64,000 nucleotides of DNA from Martinezella lusitana. GTDB taxonomy: Bacteria > Pseudomonadota > Alphaproteobacteria > Rhizobiales > Rhizobiaceae. A program made the translations under genes and the position numbers. Below are positions 26,848 through 36,030 of this stretch, piece by piece. The notes beneath the pieces were generated by a model. It was given only the letters and a program-made list of their open reading frames with translations, did not search any database and was not told where the DNA came from. Positions within the stretch are counted from its first letter, which is position 1. Every line of letters starts with the position of its first letter. Where the stretch lies: contig NZ_JAFEVL010000048.1 in NCBI RefSeq assembly GCF_016901135.1, positions 769,476-833,475 on the forward strand, read 5' to 3'.

Positions 26848-26952
26848 GTGTAATCCCTTGAAAACAAGAGGTCGCGAATGACGCATGTCGGTGGCACCAC
26901 ATTCGCGGGGCCTGGGACATGCGCGTTAAAGCAAGAATTCGGGAAAGCGGGC

Positions 26953-27183
26953 CTATGCCGCTCGACGACTGCCGTCCTCGTCGGGGGCAGCTCCGCGCTC
27001 GGTCGTCCAGAAGCACTCCAATTTCCCGCTGCGAGGATTGGTGTGCCAGACGGCAATCATGCGTGGGCGCTGAGCGATCACCGCCCGATCAGACCTCGGC
27101 GCGCCGTTCATAGCGGGCAGGATCTGCAAGGCGGAAAATTTGGATGCGGACGTCCGTCCGCGGAAAAGAATGATGTTGTTCAT
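26953..27183 (-). CDS. 76-aa small protein upstream of the ABC operon
   Basis: A short gene with a strong ribosome site (GAGGTGA, 4 bases before the ATG) starting MNNIILFRGRTSASKFSALQ. The middle part, RPRMIAVWHTNPRSGKLECFWTTE, looks like a folded beta-rich segment rather than random frame. It is the first gene after a structured leader and precedes the permease by about 105 bp. Function is unknown; a leader or regulatory protein for the transporter is possible. Confidence 0.55.
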   Translation of the reverse strand: MNNIILFRGRTSASKFSALQILPAMNGAPRSDRAVIAQRPRMIAVWHTNPRSGKLECFWTTERGAAPDEDGSRRAA

Positions 27184-27568
27184 GGCTCACCTCGTCGGTC
27201 CGCTTATCGACGGATCCGGATGGCGAGCCGGACAGGCTATGCCCGACCGATGCCCGCCCGGCGGATGCCGGTAGCGGTCCAGGTTGTTGCGATGACCGTC
27301 CGGATGCGGCTCGAAACCGCAGCCGGACAGCGACTAGGGTAGCTGTCCATTTGTCTCTTGATCAGTTGTTTCGTCAGCCTTCGCATTGTGTTGCGCAGGC
27401 AGGAACGTCTTGTCACAACCACCGGGAGGGATCAATCAGGCGATGGTGCAGCGCCATTACACCAAGGTATAACCCTCGGGATTTCGTAGCCCGTAAGCTC
27501 TGTTGCCAATGATAAAAAACTGTGCCCACGAAAGCAGTTAGGAAGCGTCCTGAAGTCGGGCTTCAACC
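27184..27568. other. Intergenic leader region without a gene
   Basis: This holds the structured leader described separately (27210-27330) and probable promoter DNA for the leftward ABC operon (27340-27430). The rest, toward the TfuA gene end, shows only a weak hairpin. No supported ORF is seen. Confidence 0.4.
27298..27328 (-). promoter_or_regulatory. Stable hairpin in the leader of the small ORF and ABC operon
   Basis: On the minus strand, GTCCGG-C-TGCGG pairs with CCGCA-T-CCGGAC around a 7-base loop. A second, partial copy of the motif (TGTCCGGCT ... CATCCGGA) lies about 65 bases downstream, nearer the small gene. Repeated stem elements in a 5' leader suggest RNA-level control. I do not match it to a named riboswitch. 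Confidence 0.45.
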
Positions 27569-28282
27569 TTATCGGGAAGAAGGAAATGCCGCATTCCAGA
27601 AACTTGTCGCCTCGAAGGTCCAGTCGAGCGTGGGAGCAAGGCGCTGATCCGATGCCTTGACGACGGCATCGACAAGCAGCTGGGCGTCCAGCAGCTTCTG
27701 ATTGACGGAATTTGCCCGCAGGGCTGTCAGCACCGCGGAGGCACGCTTGCCATCCGAAATACAGGACTGAACCAGCAACTTATAGGTACGATCCTTGAAG
27801 AAGATCGCCTTCGCCGTCTCCAGAAGACGATCGTGCTCTGCCTCGGTTATGTACTCCAGCCACAAGCAATGCGCGATCGTTGCCCGGACATTGACGAGTG
27901 GCTCGCTCAAGGGAAGAAAGCCGAGTTCCGCGGGCGCATGGGACTGGGCCACTTCGGCATCGTCCTCCAGGGCGCCGCTGACGTAATCGTCATAAATCCT
28001 GCCGATGCCGACCATGCCGAAGGCTGCGCATTCGGCCGCTCTCAACGCGCCCATGCTCGCGGCGCCGAAGACCTGCACTCCCTGAGCAAGGCCGAACAGG
28101 ATTTCCTTGTGCCAGATCGCCGGCACATGCTCATAGACCCCGTCAATCAATCCGATGACGTTGGCACCGTCGTCCACGGCCTGGAAAAAGTCGCCTTGCC
28201 TGGCTGGCGGGCGCAGCTCATAGCCTGCCAGCGGCAACAGAGTCGCCCCATGGAAGGTCGGTCCGGCAAAGATGACTTTCAT
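27569..28282 (-). CDS. TfuA-like protein (YcaO partner family)
   Basis: A 237-aa TfuA-core protein. The ATG at 28282 (MKVIFAGPTFHGATLLPLAGY) follows AGAGGAT and is preferred over the longer frame. The core is textbook: IGLIDGVYEHVPAIWHKEILFGLAQGVQVFGAASMGALRAAECAAFGMVGIGRIYDDYVSGALEDDAEVAQ (about 53-122). TfuA was named for trifolitoxin production in Rhizobium. With YcaO enzymes it takes part in backbone thioamidation or azoline chemistry of ribosomal peptides and methyl-CoM reductase. No YcaO gene is visible in this window, so TfuA here would have to work with a distant partner or alone. It is divergent from a SARP-type regulator. Confidence 0.9.
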   Translation of the reverse strand: MKVIFAGPTFHGATLLPLAGYELRPPARQGDFFQAVDDGANVIGLIDGVYEHVPAIWHKEILFGLAQGVQVFGAASMGALRAAECAAFGMVGIGRIYDDYVSGALEDDAEVAQSHAPAELGFLPLSEPLVNVRATIAHCLWLEYITEAEHDRLLETAKAIFFKDRTYKLLVQSCISDGKRASAVLTALRANSVNQKLLDAQLLVDAVVKASDQRLAPTLDWTFEATSFWNAAFPSSR

Positions 28283-28575
28283 CGTGAACCCAAAATCCTC
28301 TTCTCGGCGCGCATACCGATCTCCCGGAGCCACGTACGGTGGAAATTTCAAGTCTGGAAGCAAGCACCGCCCCATCCAGAACTGCCATTTTCGGGATTTG
28401 GAGCAACAACCTTCACTAAAACACAGAATTGTGAAGGCTCGAGTTGCAATTAATCACGCGTTGCAGCAGAAATATAGGACCAGTTTCGTTGTCGTACCGG
28501 CATCAATCTGCCTACAATTACTGGAACACGGCACCTCGGCGGCTATTACACGTTTAAAGCGATATAGAAAACGCG
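28283..28575. other. Divergent promoter region between TfuA and the SARP-type regulator
   Basis: About 290 bp, more AT-rich than its neighbours (28400-28575). It must hold both promoters. No supported ORF or strong palindrome is visible. Confidence 0.4.
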
Positions 28576-30501
28576 ATGGGATTCTCACTCAGAACATTCG
28601 GAGAAATCGTTCTTCTCGATAGGGAGGGTCAGGCGGTCGCGTTTCCGGAAAAAGCATTGCTGATACTTGCCTATCTACTTGCGAGCGAAAACAGTTCCGC
28701 CAGCAGGCCAAGCATGGCGCGGCTCCTCTGGGGCGAGGATGATGTCGCCAATTCACTGACGAATCTGCGAAAGCTTATTTCCCGCATCAAGAGCCGGCAG
28801 TCGGACCTGAAGACTGCATTCCTGACCTTTGACGAGACGGAGGTCCATCTCGCCCGCGACTCTATAACCAGTGACATTATTTCCGCGCGTGCCAACACGC
28901 CCAGGAACCCATTGGATAACCTTGCTTTCCTTGCAAAAGGCCTGCGCGCAAGATTTCTTGGGAAGGCCAACTGTCAAAGCAGGGTTTTCATTGATTGGCG
29001 GGCAGGCGAAAGCAGGCGACATCTCGCCATGTTGAAGGAAACGCTTGATGTCGCCGCCACGGCTCCCGCGACGCCCGACGGCATCGCGCTCATCAAGGAA
29101 GCCGCACTCCTTCTATTCGAAGCCGAACCGCAGGACGAGAGCACGCACCGCATATTGATGAAGGCGTTCGACGCCGAAGGTGGGCTGGAGCAGCTCAAAC
29201 GCATATTCGAACGACGCAAGGAGCTCATTTCATCGTGGCCGGCAAAATTGTCGATGCAGCCGCGAGGCCAGACCCCAGCGCCCGTCCTCCAGTCCGAATC
29301 GGGCGCATTGTCGGACCATGATGCGACGACACGGCCCATCTTGCACCTGCCGCGTCTGGCCCTGCTGCCGCCAATCAACCACAGTCCCGACCCCGGCGCT
29401 GCGATGGTGGCCACCTCGTTGGTCGAGGATATCACCCTTGGCTTCTGCGCCTTGAACAGCCTGCGGGTGATCGCCCCCTACTCCGCCATGCAAATCAGCA
29501 GGCAAAGCGAGAACCAATTCGAGCTCCTGCAGCGATACGACATCAACTATGTCCTCGATACCCGGCTGAGCGGCCTCGGCGATGACATTTCGTTGTTTAC
29601 GCAGCTCATCTATCTGTCGAACAGCGAGGTCGTCTGGGCCGAACGCTTCAGCTTCGGCAAGCTGGATCTGGCCCGCAACAAACGCGACATCTCCCGGCAC
29701 ATCATTCTGGAAGTCGCTGGGCAGGTCGAACAGCATGAGATGACGCGCGCCTATTTCGAGCAGAGCCCCGCTGCCTATCACCAATATCTTGTCGCGCAGC
29801 AGTATCTTCATCGCTTGACCCTGCCGAACATGCGGCGTGCCCGGAAAGAGATGAAGACCGCCTTGCGCGAAAGCGCCGATTTCGCACCGGCGCTGAGCTC
29901 CATCGCCCGCACCTATTCCAAGGAATGGCTGCTGACGGCACGCGGCGATATCGAGCTGCTGAAATCGGCCGAGACCTATGCCACCCAAGCCATCACGATT
30001 CGCGAGGATCTTGCCGACGGCTATCGCGAGCTCGGCGTCGCCAAGCTATTGCAGGGGTCCATCGACGAGAGCGTCGAGGCGCTGGAATTGGCAGAGACGC
30101 TGAGCCCGCACTACGCCGATGTCATTGCCGATCACGCCGATACGCTCACTCATTGTTCGCGGCCGCAGCTTGCGCTTGAAAAAATCTCTCACGCCATGGA
30201 GCTCAATCCTTTGAGCCCGGATTCGTATCTTTGGACCGCCGCCGGAGCCAGCTACGCGCTTGGCCAGTTCGACAAAACAGTTGAGTACATCGAAAGGATG
30301 GTCGACAGCAGCTTGGCGGACAGACTGTCCGCAGCGAGCTGGGCGATGCTCGGCGATAGAGAGAAAGCGCGCTTCTTTGTGCGCAGAACTCGCGAAACCA
30401 ATCCTGACTTCGATGTTGATAGGTGGCTATCCTTCCTGCCCGTGAAAGAGCAATGGCACAAGGATATGTATCGAGAAGGTTTAAAGAAGGCAGGATTTTA
30501 A
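28576..30501 (+). CDS. SARP/CadC-type transcriptional regulator with TolB-like and TPR regions
   Basis: A 641-aa regulator in three parts. Residues 1-100 are an OmpR/SARP-type winged helix (FGEIVLLDREGQAVAFPEKALLILAYLLASE, then RLLWGEDDVANSLTNLRKLISRIKS). Residues 245-370 resemble the TolB-like region of adenylate-cyclase/TPR proteins (LALLPPINHSPDP, VEDITLGFCALNSLRVIAPYSAMQI, INYVLDTRLS, VVWAERF). Residues 380-620 are tetratricopeptide-like repeats. SARP proteins often activate secondary-metabolite or peptide clusters. It lies between the divergent TfuA gene and a small peptide gene 30 bp downstream, suggesting local control. No ligand is evident. Confidence 0.85.
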   Translation: MGFSLRTFGEIVLLDREGQAVAFPEKALLILAYLLASENSSASRPSMARLLWGEDDVANSLTNLRKLISRIKSRQSDLKTAFLTFDETEVHLARDSITSDIISARANTPRNPLDNLAFLAKGLRARFLGKANCQSRVFIDWRAGESRRHLAMLKETLDVAATAPATPDGIALIKEAALLLFEAEPQDESTHRILMKAFDAEGGLEQLKRIFERRKELISSWPAKLSMQPRGQTPAPVLQSESGALSDHDATTRPILHLPRLALLPPINHSPDPGAAMVATSLVEDITLGFCALNSLRVIAPYSAMQISRQSENQFELLQRYDINYVLDTRLSGLGDDISLFTQLIYLSNSEVVWAERFSFGKLDLARNKRDISRHIILEVAGQVEQHEMTRAYFEQSPAAYHQYLVAQQYLHRLTLPNMRRARKEMKTALRESADFAPALSSIARTYSKEWLLTARGDIELLKSAETYATQAITIREDLADGYRELGVAKLLQGSIDESVEALELAETLSPHYADVIADHADTLTHCSRPQLALEKISHAMELNPLSPDSYLWTAAGASYALGQFDKTVEYIERMVDSSLADRLSAASWAMLGDREKARFFVRRTRETNPDFDVDRWLSFLPVKEQWHKDMYREGLKKAGF

Positions 30502-30530
30502 CCAGCAACCCTAGCAAAAGGAAAAGCTGC

Positions 30531-30749
30531 ATGGCACGCGTTGTTATTTTAGGAATAGCAGGAGAAGAAGGTCTCTGGGTTGTCGACCTGGATGCCGGAA
30601 CCGCAGCACCCCTTAAGTCTCCAATTGCTTCGACATTACACCCGGTTGTCACTCTCAGAGCTGCGGGCGCAGCGGTGATTAAAGGCGTCGATGTAGCTGT
30701 TTCGGTAAAATCGGCAAAAACCGCTTTTTCAGGACATTTCGATGGCTGA
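30531..30749 (+). CDS. 72-aa peptide gene, candidate precursor or substrate of the TfuA locus
   Basis: A short gene with AAAGGAAAA upstream and a clear beta-strand-rich product: MARVVILGIAGEEGLWVVDLDAG..., TLRAAGAAVIKGVDVAVSVKSAKTAF, ending SGHFDG. It has no Cys and no obvious leader/core cut site, so a RiPP-precursor role is only suggested by position after the SARP-type gene and near TfuA. It could equally be a small structural or regulatory protein. Confidence 0.6.
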   Translation: MARVVILGIAGEEGLWVVDLDAGTAAPLKSPIASTLHPVVTLRAAGAAVIKGVDVAVSVKSAKTAFSGHFDG

Positions 30750-30770
30750 TACATAGGGCGGCGTATTGCG

Positions 30771-31069
30771 GTGCCGATTGGCTCGGCACCGCAATACTAT
30801 CTGACGGAAGGCGGCTTCAGCCAGGAGAGCGACCTTCGGAAGAAGTTCGAGACCGAGGACGGCTGGAAATTTAGCTTCGAGAAGCGCGGCCCGTCATGGG
30901 CGAGCCTTTCAGGAACCAAGGGCGACCGGACATCTACATGCGGCAGATTGCGCTCTGCGATGACGCCATGGGGAACTTTACGCTCGAGTACCCCGCCGGG
31001 CAGCAGAAGCGGATGGGGCCACTGGTGGACAGGGGGAAGACGCTTAAGGCATCGAAGCACTGCGACTGA
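30771..31069 (+). pseudogene. Probable frameshifted gene remnant
   Basis: One frame (from a GTG at 30771) reads PQYYLTEGGFSQESDLRKKF and KFSFEKRGPSW to about 30900, then turns low-complexity. A second frame (ATG 30896 to stop 31067-31069) reads MGEPFRNQGRPDIYMRQIAL... to KASKHCD. Each looks protein-like only in its own half, as expected for a single-indel pseudogene, though two tiny overlapping genes cannot be excluded. The family is not recognised. Confidence 0.35.
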
Positions 31070-31079
31070 GGGCCGCCGG

Positions 31080-31553
31080 CTAAGTCACCGCCGAGCGTGC
31101 GGCATTGCGCGCCAGGATGTCGGCAAGTTCGTTGCCACCAGCCCCGGAATGTCCTTTGCACCATTCCACGACCAAATGCGGATGCCGCTCCAGAAGGGCG
31201 TCGAGCTGCTGCCAGATTTCCATGTCAGGGATCGGCCGGCGTCGCGCGTGCGGATTCGGAGTGATTCGCTTCCAGCCGTTGGTGCGCCAGATGGCCCTCC
31301 ATCGACGGCAGCCTTCTACGACGTGGGCGGCGTCCGTCCAGAGCTTGACCGACCATGCCGGGGCTTCGGCGGCAATCCACGAGATGGCCTTCAGGACGGC
31401 GAGGACTTCGAACATGTTGTTCGAGGTGCCGACCGCCTTACCGGAGGCGACGTGCACCTGGCGGTCGCCTTCATAGACGATGAACGCCCATCCTCCGGAG
31501 CGGGAGGCGGCATCGAAGGAGCCGTCTGCGTAGATATGGAGCCAGTGAGCCAT
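31080..31553 (-). CDS. Ribonuclease HI-family protein
   Basis: A 157-aa RNase H fold that cleaves RNA in RNA-DNA hybrids. Acidic residues are visible in IYADGSFD (D10), the NNMFEVLAVLKAI helix (E49), LWTDAAHVV (D73) and the C-terminal GHSGAGGNELADILA (catalytic H/D region). A WCKGHSG loop replaces the common VKGHAG. At 157 aa it is close to bacterial RNase HI. It is probably a second, divergent copy rather than the housekeeping rnhA, given its position beside a gene remnant. No partner gene is evident. Confidence 0.85.
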   Translation of the reverse strand: MAHWLHIYADGSFDAASRSGGWAFIVYEGDRQVHVASGKAVGTSNNMFEVLAVLKAISWIAAEAPAWSVKLWTDAAHVVEGCRRWRAIWRTNGWKRITPNPHARRRPIPDMEIWQQLDALLERHPHLVVEWCKGHSGAGGNELADILARNAARSAVT

Positions 31554-31802
31554 GCCCCATAGGTATCAGCGATAGCTCTCGGAGTCATGCGAGTGAAGCG
31601 TTGCGACGGGGAAGTGACAGTCATCTCGCCTTCGGTTTCTAGCGGCCTGCGCTCGACGCTGCTTGCGATTGCCCATAGACATCCGAGATGGGGCTCGAGC
31701 GACCTCCGGGAACTCTTCACCATGGTACAATCTCCGAAGGACTGCCGTGTTTAGCCGCCGGGCGACGTAGGAGCGAACACAGAGTCTCCCTGCTCGCCTG
31801 CG

Positions 31803-33491
31803 CTATTCAACCTTGATCGCTTCGAGCCAGATCCCGACGGCGACAGCTCCGCCGTCGGGATGGCCGACGGCACGCTCGCCGAGATAGCTTGCACGGCCGA
31901 GCCGTGGTTTCATGGACTGCGTCGCCTCCGCGCCTGCGACACCTGCCGCAACTGCAGATCGCCATGCTTCCGCGGCCGAGGTGCCGGCATTGACCTTGTC
32001 CCGGAACGTCTGAGCAGCCGGATAAAGTGCATCGATCATCGTGCGGTCGCCCGGCTTCGCTCCGCCCAGATCGGAAACTGCCGTGACTGCAGCAACGAAT
32101 GCCTCCGCCATCTGCTCCGCCGTCGGCTCGTCGATGCCAGCAAGGTGACGCGCTGCACGCATCAGACCAGTGGCATAGAAGGGACCCGAACTGCCGCCGA
32201 TCGCCTTCCGCATGGCATTGCCCATGGCCATCAGTCCTTCGGACACGTCGTCGAAGCTTTCTTTCGGAAGCGCCAGAACTGCTTCGCCCCCACGGACCAT
32301 GCTCGCGCCGAGGTCGCCGTCACCAGTGATGCTGTCGAGATCCGTGAGCTGCGGTTCGGCAGCGATCAACGCCTGTGCGACCACTTCTGCGGCCTGGCGC
32401 AAACGCACACCGGCCGCTGTCGTCTTGGTTTCGCCAGACGCGCCCTGCTCGACCTTCGTCGACGGAAGGACTCGGTTGCGATTCAGGGTCCCGCCGCGCG
32501 GCCATGCTCCAGCATCGGTGGGCGCATCGATCAGTGCCAATGCGTCCGCGTCGACATGGATGACAGACAAGGAGAAGCCGGGCATATCCAAAGCGGAAAG
32601 GAAGGTGCCGGCCCATGCTCTCTCGACCACAACACCCTTCGCCTCAAGGAGGGCGACCGCGGAACGAGCGACGATCGCAAGTTCCATGGGCGGCGTAGAT
32701 CCAAGTCCATTGACCAGAAGTGCGACGCGGTCACCGCTCTTTAGCCTGCCGTCAGATTCGATTGTGTCGATCACGAGCTTGGTAAGCTCTTCCGCCGACG
32801 CGATCGGCATCCGCCGAACCCCCTGCTCGCCATGGATGCCGAGGCCGACCTCGATTTCCTTCTCCCCAAGGACGAATCCCGGCTTGCCTACCGCCGGGAG
32901 CGTGCAAGAGCCGAGCGAGACGCCCATCGAGGAGAGCTTGTCAGCGGCGGCGCGCGCGATCCGGGCGACCTCCTTCAAGGGAAGCCCCTGCTCCGCGGCA
33001 GCGCCCGCGAGCTTGTGAACCAAAACCGTGCCGGCGATACCTCGGCGACGGTCGGCGGGAACCGTATCCTTGAGAGCAACGTCGTCGGCGACGACCACGA
33101 TCTCGACCGGGATTCCCTCGGCTCGGGCAAGTTCCGCGGCTAGCCCGAAGTTCAGACGATCCCCTGTGTAGTTCTTTACGATGACGAGTGCTCCGGCCGG
33201 ACCCGCAGCCACCCGGATGCCAGCAAGAACAGCATCAGTGCTCGGAGACGTGAACACGTCACCTGCGACGGCAACGGTGAGCATGCCTTTGCCGACATAT
33301 CCTGCATGGGCGGGTTCATGGCCACTCCCTCCTCCGGAAAGGACAGCTACCTTGCGCTTGTCAGCGTCAGGAAGGCCCGAGCGGATCACGACGTTCTCGT
33401 CGGCAAGCAGAACGGTGGCGGGACTCAGCGTAACGACGCCTTCAAGCATCTCTCGCACGACGGTAGACGGATCGTTGATCAGCTTCTTCAT
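31803..33491 (-). CDS. Dihydroxyacetone kinase-type enzyme (fused DhaK-DhaL)
   Basis: A 562-aa ATP-dependent kinase. The DhaK half has GGGSGHEPAHAGYVGKGML (H58 region) and the substrate-binding histidine H220 in GLGIHGEQGV, which forms a hemiaminal with the ketone. From about residue 360 the DhaL ATP domain follows, with SITGDGDLGASMVRG (Asp-Mg site), GGSSGPFYATGL and a GDRTMIDAL motif. This two-domain ATP form is soluble and independent of the PTS. It is the last gene of the MalK-type ABC operon with a dehydrogenase and an FGGY kinase, so the substrate may be a tetrulose or triulose derived from a polyol rather than dihydroxyacetone itself. Confidence 0.92.
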   Translation of the reverse strand: MKKLINDPSTVVREMLEGVVTLSPATVLLADENVVIRSGLPDADKRKVAVLSGGGSGHEPAHAGYVGKGMLTVAVAGDVFTSPSTDAVLAGIRVAAGPAGALVIVKNYTGDRLNFGLAAELARAEGIPVEIVVVADDVALKDTVPADRRRGIAGTVLVHKLAGAAAEQGLPLKEVARIARAAADKLSSMGVSLGSCTLPAVGKPGFVLGEKEIEVGLGIHGEQGVRRMPIASAEELTKLVIDTIESDGRLKSGDRVALLVNGLGSTPPMELAIVARSAVALLEAKGVVVERAWAGTFLSALDMPGFSLSVIHVDADALALIDAPTDAGAWPRGGTLNRNRVLPSTKVEQGASGETKTTAAGVRLRQAAEVVAQALIAAEPQLTDLDSITGDGDLGASMVRGGEAVLALPKESFDDVSEGLMAMGNAMRKAIGGSSGPFYATGLMRAARHLAGIDEPTAEQMAEAFVAAVTAVSDLGGAKPGDRTMIDALYPAAQTFRDKVNAGTSAAEAWRSAVAAGVAGAEATQSMKPRLGRASYLGERAVGHPDGGAVAVGIWLEAIKVE

Positions 33492-33512
33492 CTTCGTTTC
33501 CTCCGGTCTTGC

Positions 33513-34607
33513 TCAATTGGCGGGTGCGAGTACGGAACGCTCGCTGGCGCTATCGAACGCATGGATACTGTTCGGACGATGCACGAGCACGATATCCTTG
33601 CCAACCTCGACCTCCGGACCGCGTTCGAATTGAGCGGATACGAGCGCAGCGCCGACGGACACCTGGATCATAACCTGCGAGCCCAGTGGCTCGATCAGCT
33701 CGATCCGCCCCTGGATGATCCCGGAGCCACTCCCTGCTCCGCCAATATGAGGTGCCAGATGTTCGGGACGGACGCCAGCGATTACCCTTCCCTTGCGAGA
33801 GCGCAGTGCTTCGCCAACCGCTCCCTGGGGAAGAAGCCGAACTCCCGGACCGACCAGCGCGACATTCTCGATGGTGACATCGATGAAATTCATCGGTGGG
33901 CTGCCGATGAATCCGGCCACGAAACGGTTGATGGGGGTGTCATAGATGATCTGCGGCGTGTCGATCTGCTGCGCTACGCCACCCCGCATCACGACGATCC
34001 GATGGCCCATCGTGAGAGCCTCGAGCTGATCGTGAGTGACGTAGAAGGTTGTGATCTTCAAGCGACGGCAGAGCTTCACGATTTCGGCGCGCATCTCAAT
34101 ACGAAGTTTTGCGTCGAGGTTCGACAAGGGCTCGTCCATCAGGAACACGCGGGGCTCGCGGACGATGGCGCGGCCGAGCGCCACGCGCTGCCGCTGGCCG
34201 CCTGAGAGGGCCGAAGGCTTGCGTTCGAGCAGAGCTTCGATATCGAGCGCCCTCGCCGTCTTCCTGACCTGTGCGTCGATCTTGTCCTTCGACCACTTCC
34301 TCACCTTGAGGCAGAAGGCCATGTTCTCGTAGACGGTCAGATGAGGATAAAGTGCATAGTTCTGGAAGACCATGGCGACGTCCCGTTCGGACGGCGTGTG
34401 TTCGGTGACGTCTTCTCCGTCGATGCTGATCGAACCCGAGGTAGAGCCCTCCAGTCCCGCAATCATTCGCATGGTCGTGGTCTTGCCGCAGCCGGAGGGA
34501 CCGACAAGAACCACGAACTCGCCATCTTCAGTCTTGAGATTCAGATTGTCGACGGCGTTGAATGCGCCGAAAGACTTGTTCAAATTCTCAATCGCGATTA
34601 CGGCCAT
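33513..34607 (-). CDS. ABC sugar transporter ATPase (MalK/UgpC type)
   Basis: A 364-aa ATPase energising the operon's sugar importer. It has Walker A GPSGCGKTTTMRMIAG (about 36-51), Q-loop VFQNYALYPHLTV, signature LSGGQRQRVALGRAI, Walker B FLMDEPLSNLD and the switch TFYVTHDQ. A C-terminal TOBE-type regulatory domain (about 240-364) contains GVRPEHL. It lies 21 bp upstream of the kinase gene and partners the two permeases and binding protein further upstream. Confidence 0.93.
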   Translation of the reverse strand: MAVIAIENLNKSFGAFNAVDNLNLKTEDGEFVVLVGPSGCGKTTTMRMIAGLEGSTSGSISIDGEDVTEHTPSERDVAMVFQNYALYPHLTVYENMAFCLKVRKWSKDKIDAQVRKTARALDIEALLERKPSALSGGQRQRVALGRAIVREPRVFLMDEPLSNLDAKLRIEMRAEIVKLCRRLKITTFYVTHDQLEALTMGHRIVVMRGGVAQQIDTPQIIYDTPINRFVAGFIGSPPMNFIDVTIENVALVGPGVRLLPQGAVGEALRSRKGRVIAGVRPEHLAPHIGGAGSGSGIIQGRIELIEPLGSQVMIQVSVGAALVSAQFERGPEVEVGKDIVLVHRPNSIHAFDSASERSVLAPAN

Positions 34608-34640
34608 GAATTCCTCCCTGTGTTCGTGAAGCGGTCGGCC

Positions 34641-36002
34641 TCAATTCCTGTCCGGCTGACCGTGTGGAGCGTCGAAACACGCCCGATACTTCTGTTCGTA
34701 GAAATCGGCCCAACCGGGGTTCGGCTCGATCGTCCGGGTGGTGACACTTACGGTGAAATCAACCCTCTTACCCAGACCTTCGGCAGCCAGCAGAGCGGCG
34801 CCGACGACGGCGGGCTCCTGTTCGCTCAGCACCCGGATCGGACGGCCGTATACGCTTGCCCGAAGTTCGAGCAGACTGCTCGAACGGCTCCAACCTCCCG
34901 TCGCATATATTTCAGTGTCGCGGACGCCCGCCCACCGCATGTGGTCAAACATCCGCCTTGCCGTGATCGCGGCCATTTCCAGAACTTCTCGCGGGTCGGC
35001 GGCAATCGGTAGATCCGCGGCAGATGCGAAGAACTTGGGCTCGCCCGGAATTCTCGGAAGCGCCAGAAAGGCTCTGATATCGACGCCTTGTGTCTGCAAT
35101 ACCTGGACGCTCGAGGAGAACTCGAAGACACCAAGGCATGCAACGCCAAGCTTCGCTTGAACGGGCACCATGAACGCAAGGTAGTCGTCGAACCGATCGA
35201 GCGGAAAGCTGGCAGACTCGCCATAGACGACGTTGGCGGTGCCGATCGAATCCACGCGCGCAGCGGAGTCGAGGCGCTGGATCATTGCTGCGGCGACAGG
35301 ATGATCATGCCCTCCAGCGACAACCAACGTGCTTTCCGTGGCGGCCCCCGACTGTGTCAGGCGCCCTCGACGAACGCAGCCAACGGCCTCTCCTGCCCTC
35401 AGTACCTCGGGCAATCGAGGGGCGCTACAGAACTCCAGAAGCGCGCCGATCCATTCGCGTCGTCCGACGTCGTAGCAGCCCGTTCGGGATGCCAGGGTCT
35501 CGCTGATAAAAGGCCGACCCGTCCAGTACGCCGACGGATAATCCGTCAACGTGATCCATGCACTACTCGCATCGAGCACTGAAGGACGGTTTCGGCGCAG
35601 CCAGAGCCACTTCGCGCCCGTCCGCGTATGTTCCATCTCGATCCCGGCACGCGTCGTTGCAACGCTGCTTTCGCGGATCTCGACAGCCTCGGCGACCGCG
35701 CATCTGTCGTACCACGGAATCGCGACATCAAGGGGCTTCAGCGCTTCATCGACACAGACACCGTCCTCGCCCACGCCGGTGGTCGCGATGGCGGAAAGCG
35801 GCACACCCCTGCCCGCGGAGGTCCAACCTTCAACGATGAGATCTTCAATTTCCCTCACCAGGACGGCGGCATCGACCCCCGCTCCCGCGAAAGTCGAAGA
35901 CCGAGGCGTCGGAACGCCCCGTGTCCATCGAGAAACGCCCGACTCATCAACTATGGAGACCTTCAGATTGGTCGTTCCAATATCGACCCCGCACACTAGC
36001 AT
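34641..36002 (-). CDS. FGGY-family carbohydrate kinase
   Basis: A 453-aa sugar kinase of the glycerol/xylulose/gluconate kinase fold. It has the N-terminal phosphate-binding GVDIGTTNLKVSIVDESG, the second-domain ITLTDYPSAYWTGRPFISETLASRTGCYD (about 170-198), a nucleotide-binding VVAGGHDHP, and the C-terminal ATGGWSRSSSLLELRASVYGRPI with EPAVVGAALLA typical of FGGY kinases. In this operon it probably phosphorylates a keto-sugar made by the adjacent Zn-dehydrogenase. Exact substrate unknown. Confidence 0.9.
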   Translation of the reverse strand: MLVCGVDIGTTNLKVSIVDESGVSRWTRGVPTPRSSTFAGAGVDAAVLVREIEDLIVEGWTSAGRGVPLSAIATTGVGEDGVCVDEALKPLDVAIPWYDRCAVAEAVEIRESSVATTRAGIEMEHTRTGAKWLWLRRNRPSVLDASSAWITLTDYPSAYWTGRPFISETLASRTGCYDVGRREWIGALLEFCSAPRLPEVLRAGEAVGCVRRGRLTQSGAATESTLVVAGGHDHPVAAAMIQRLDSAARVDSIGTANVVYGESASFPLDRFDDYLAFMVPVQAKLGVACLGVFEFSSSVQVLQTQGVDIRAFLALPRIPGEPKFFASAADLPIAADPREVLEMAAITARRMFDHMRWAGVRDTEIYATGGWSRSSSLLELRASVYGRPIRVLSEQEPAVVGAALLAAEGLGKRVDFTVSVTTRTIEPNPGWADFYEQKYRACFDAPHGQPDRN

Positions 36003-36030
36003 TTCACGGCCTCCTGATCAGGTCGCCAGC

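Noticed and set aside
30771..31562. Single plus-strand protein of 263 aa
   Set aside because: Its second half is antisense to the RNase H gene; only the first part looks coding.
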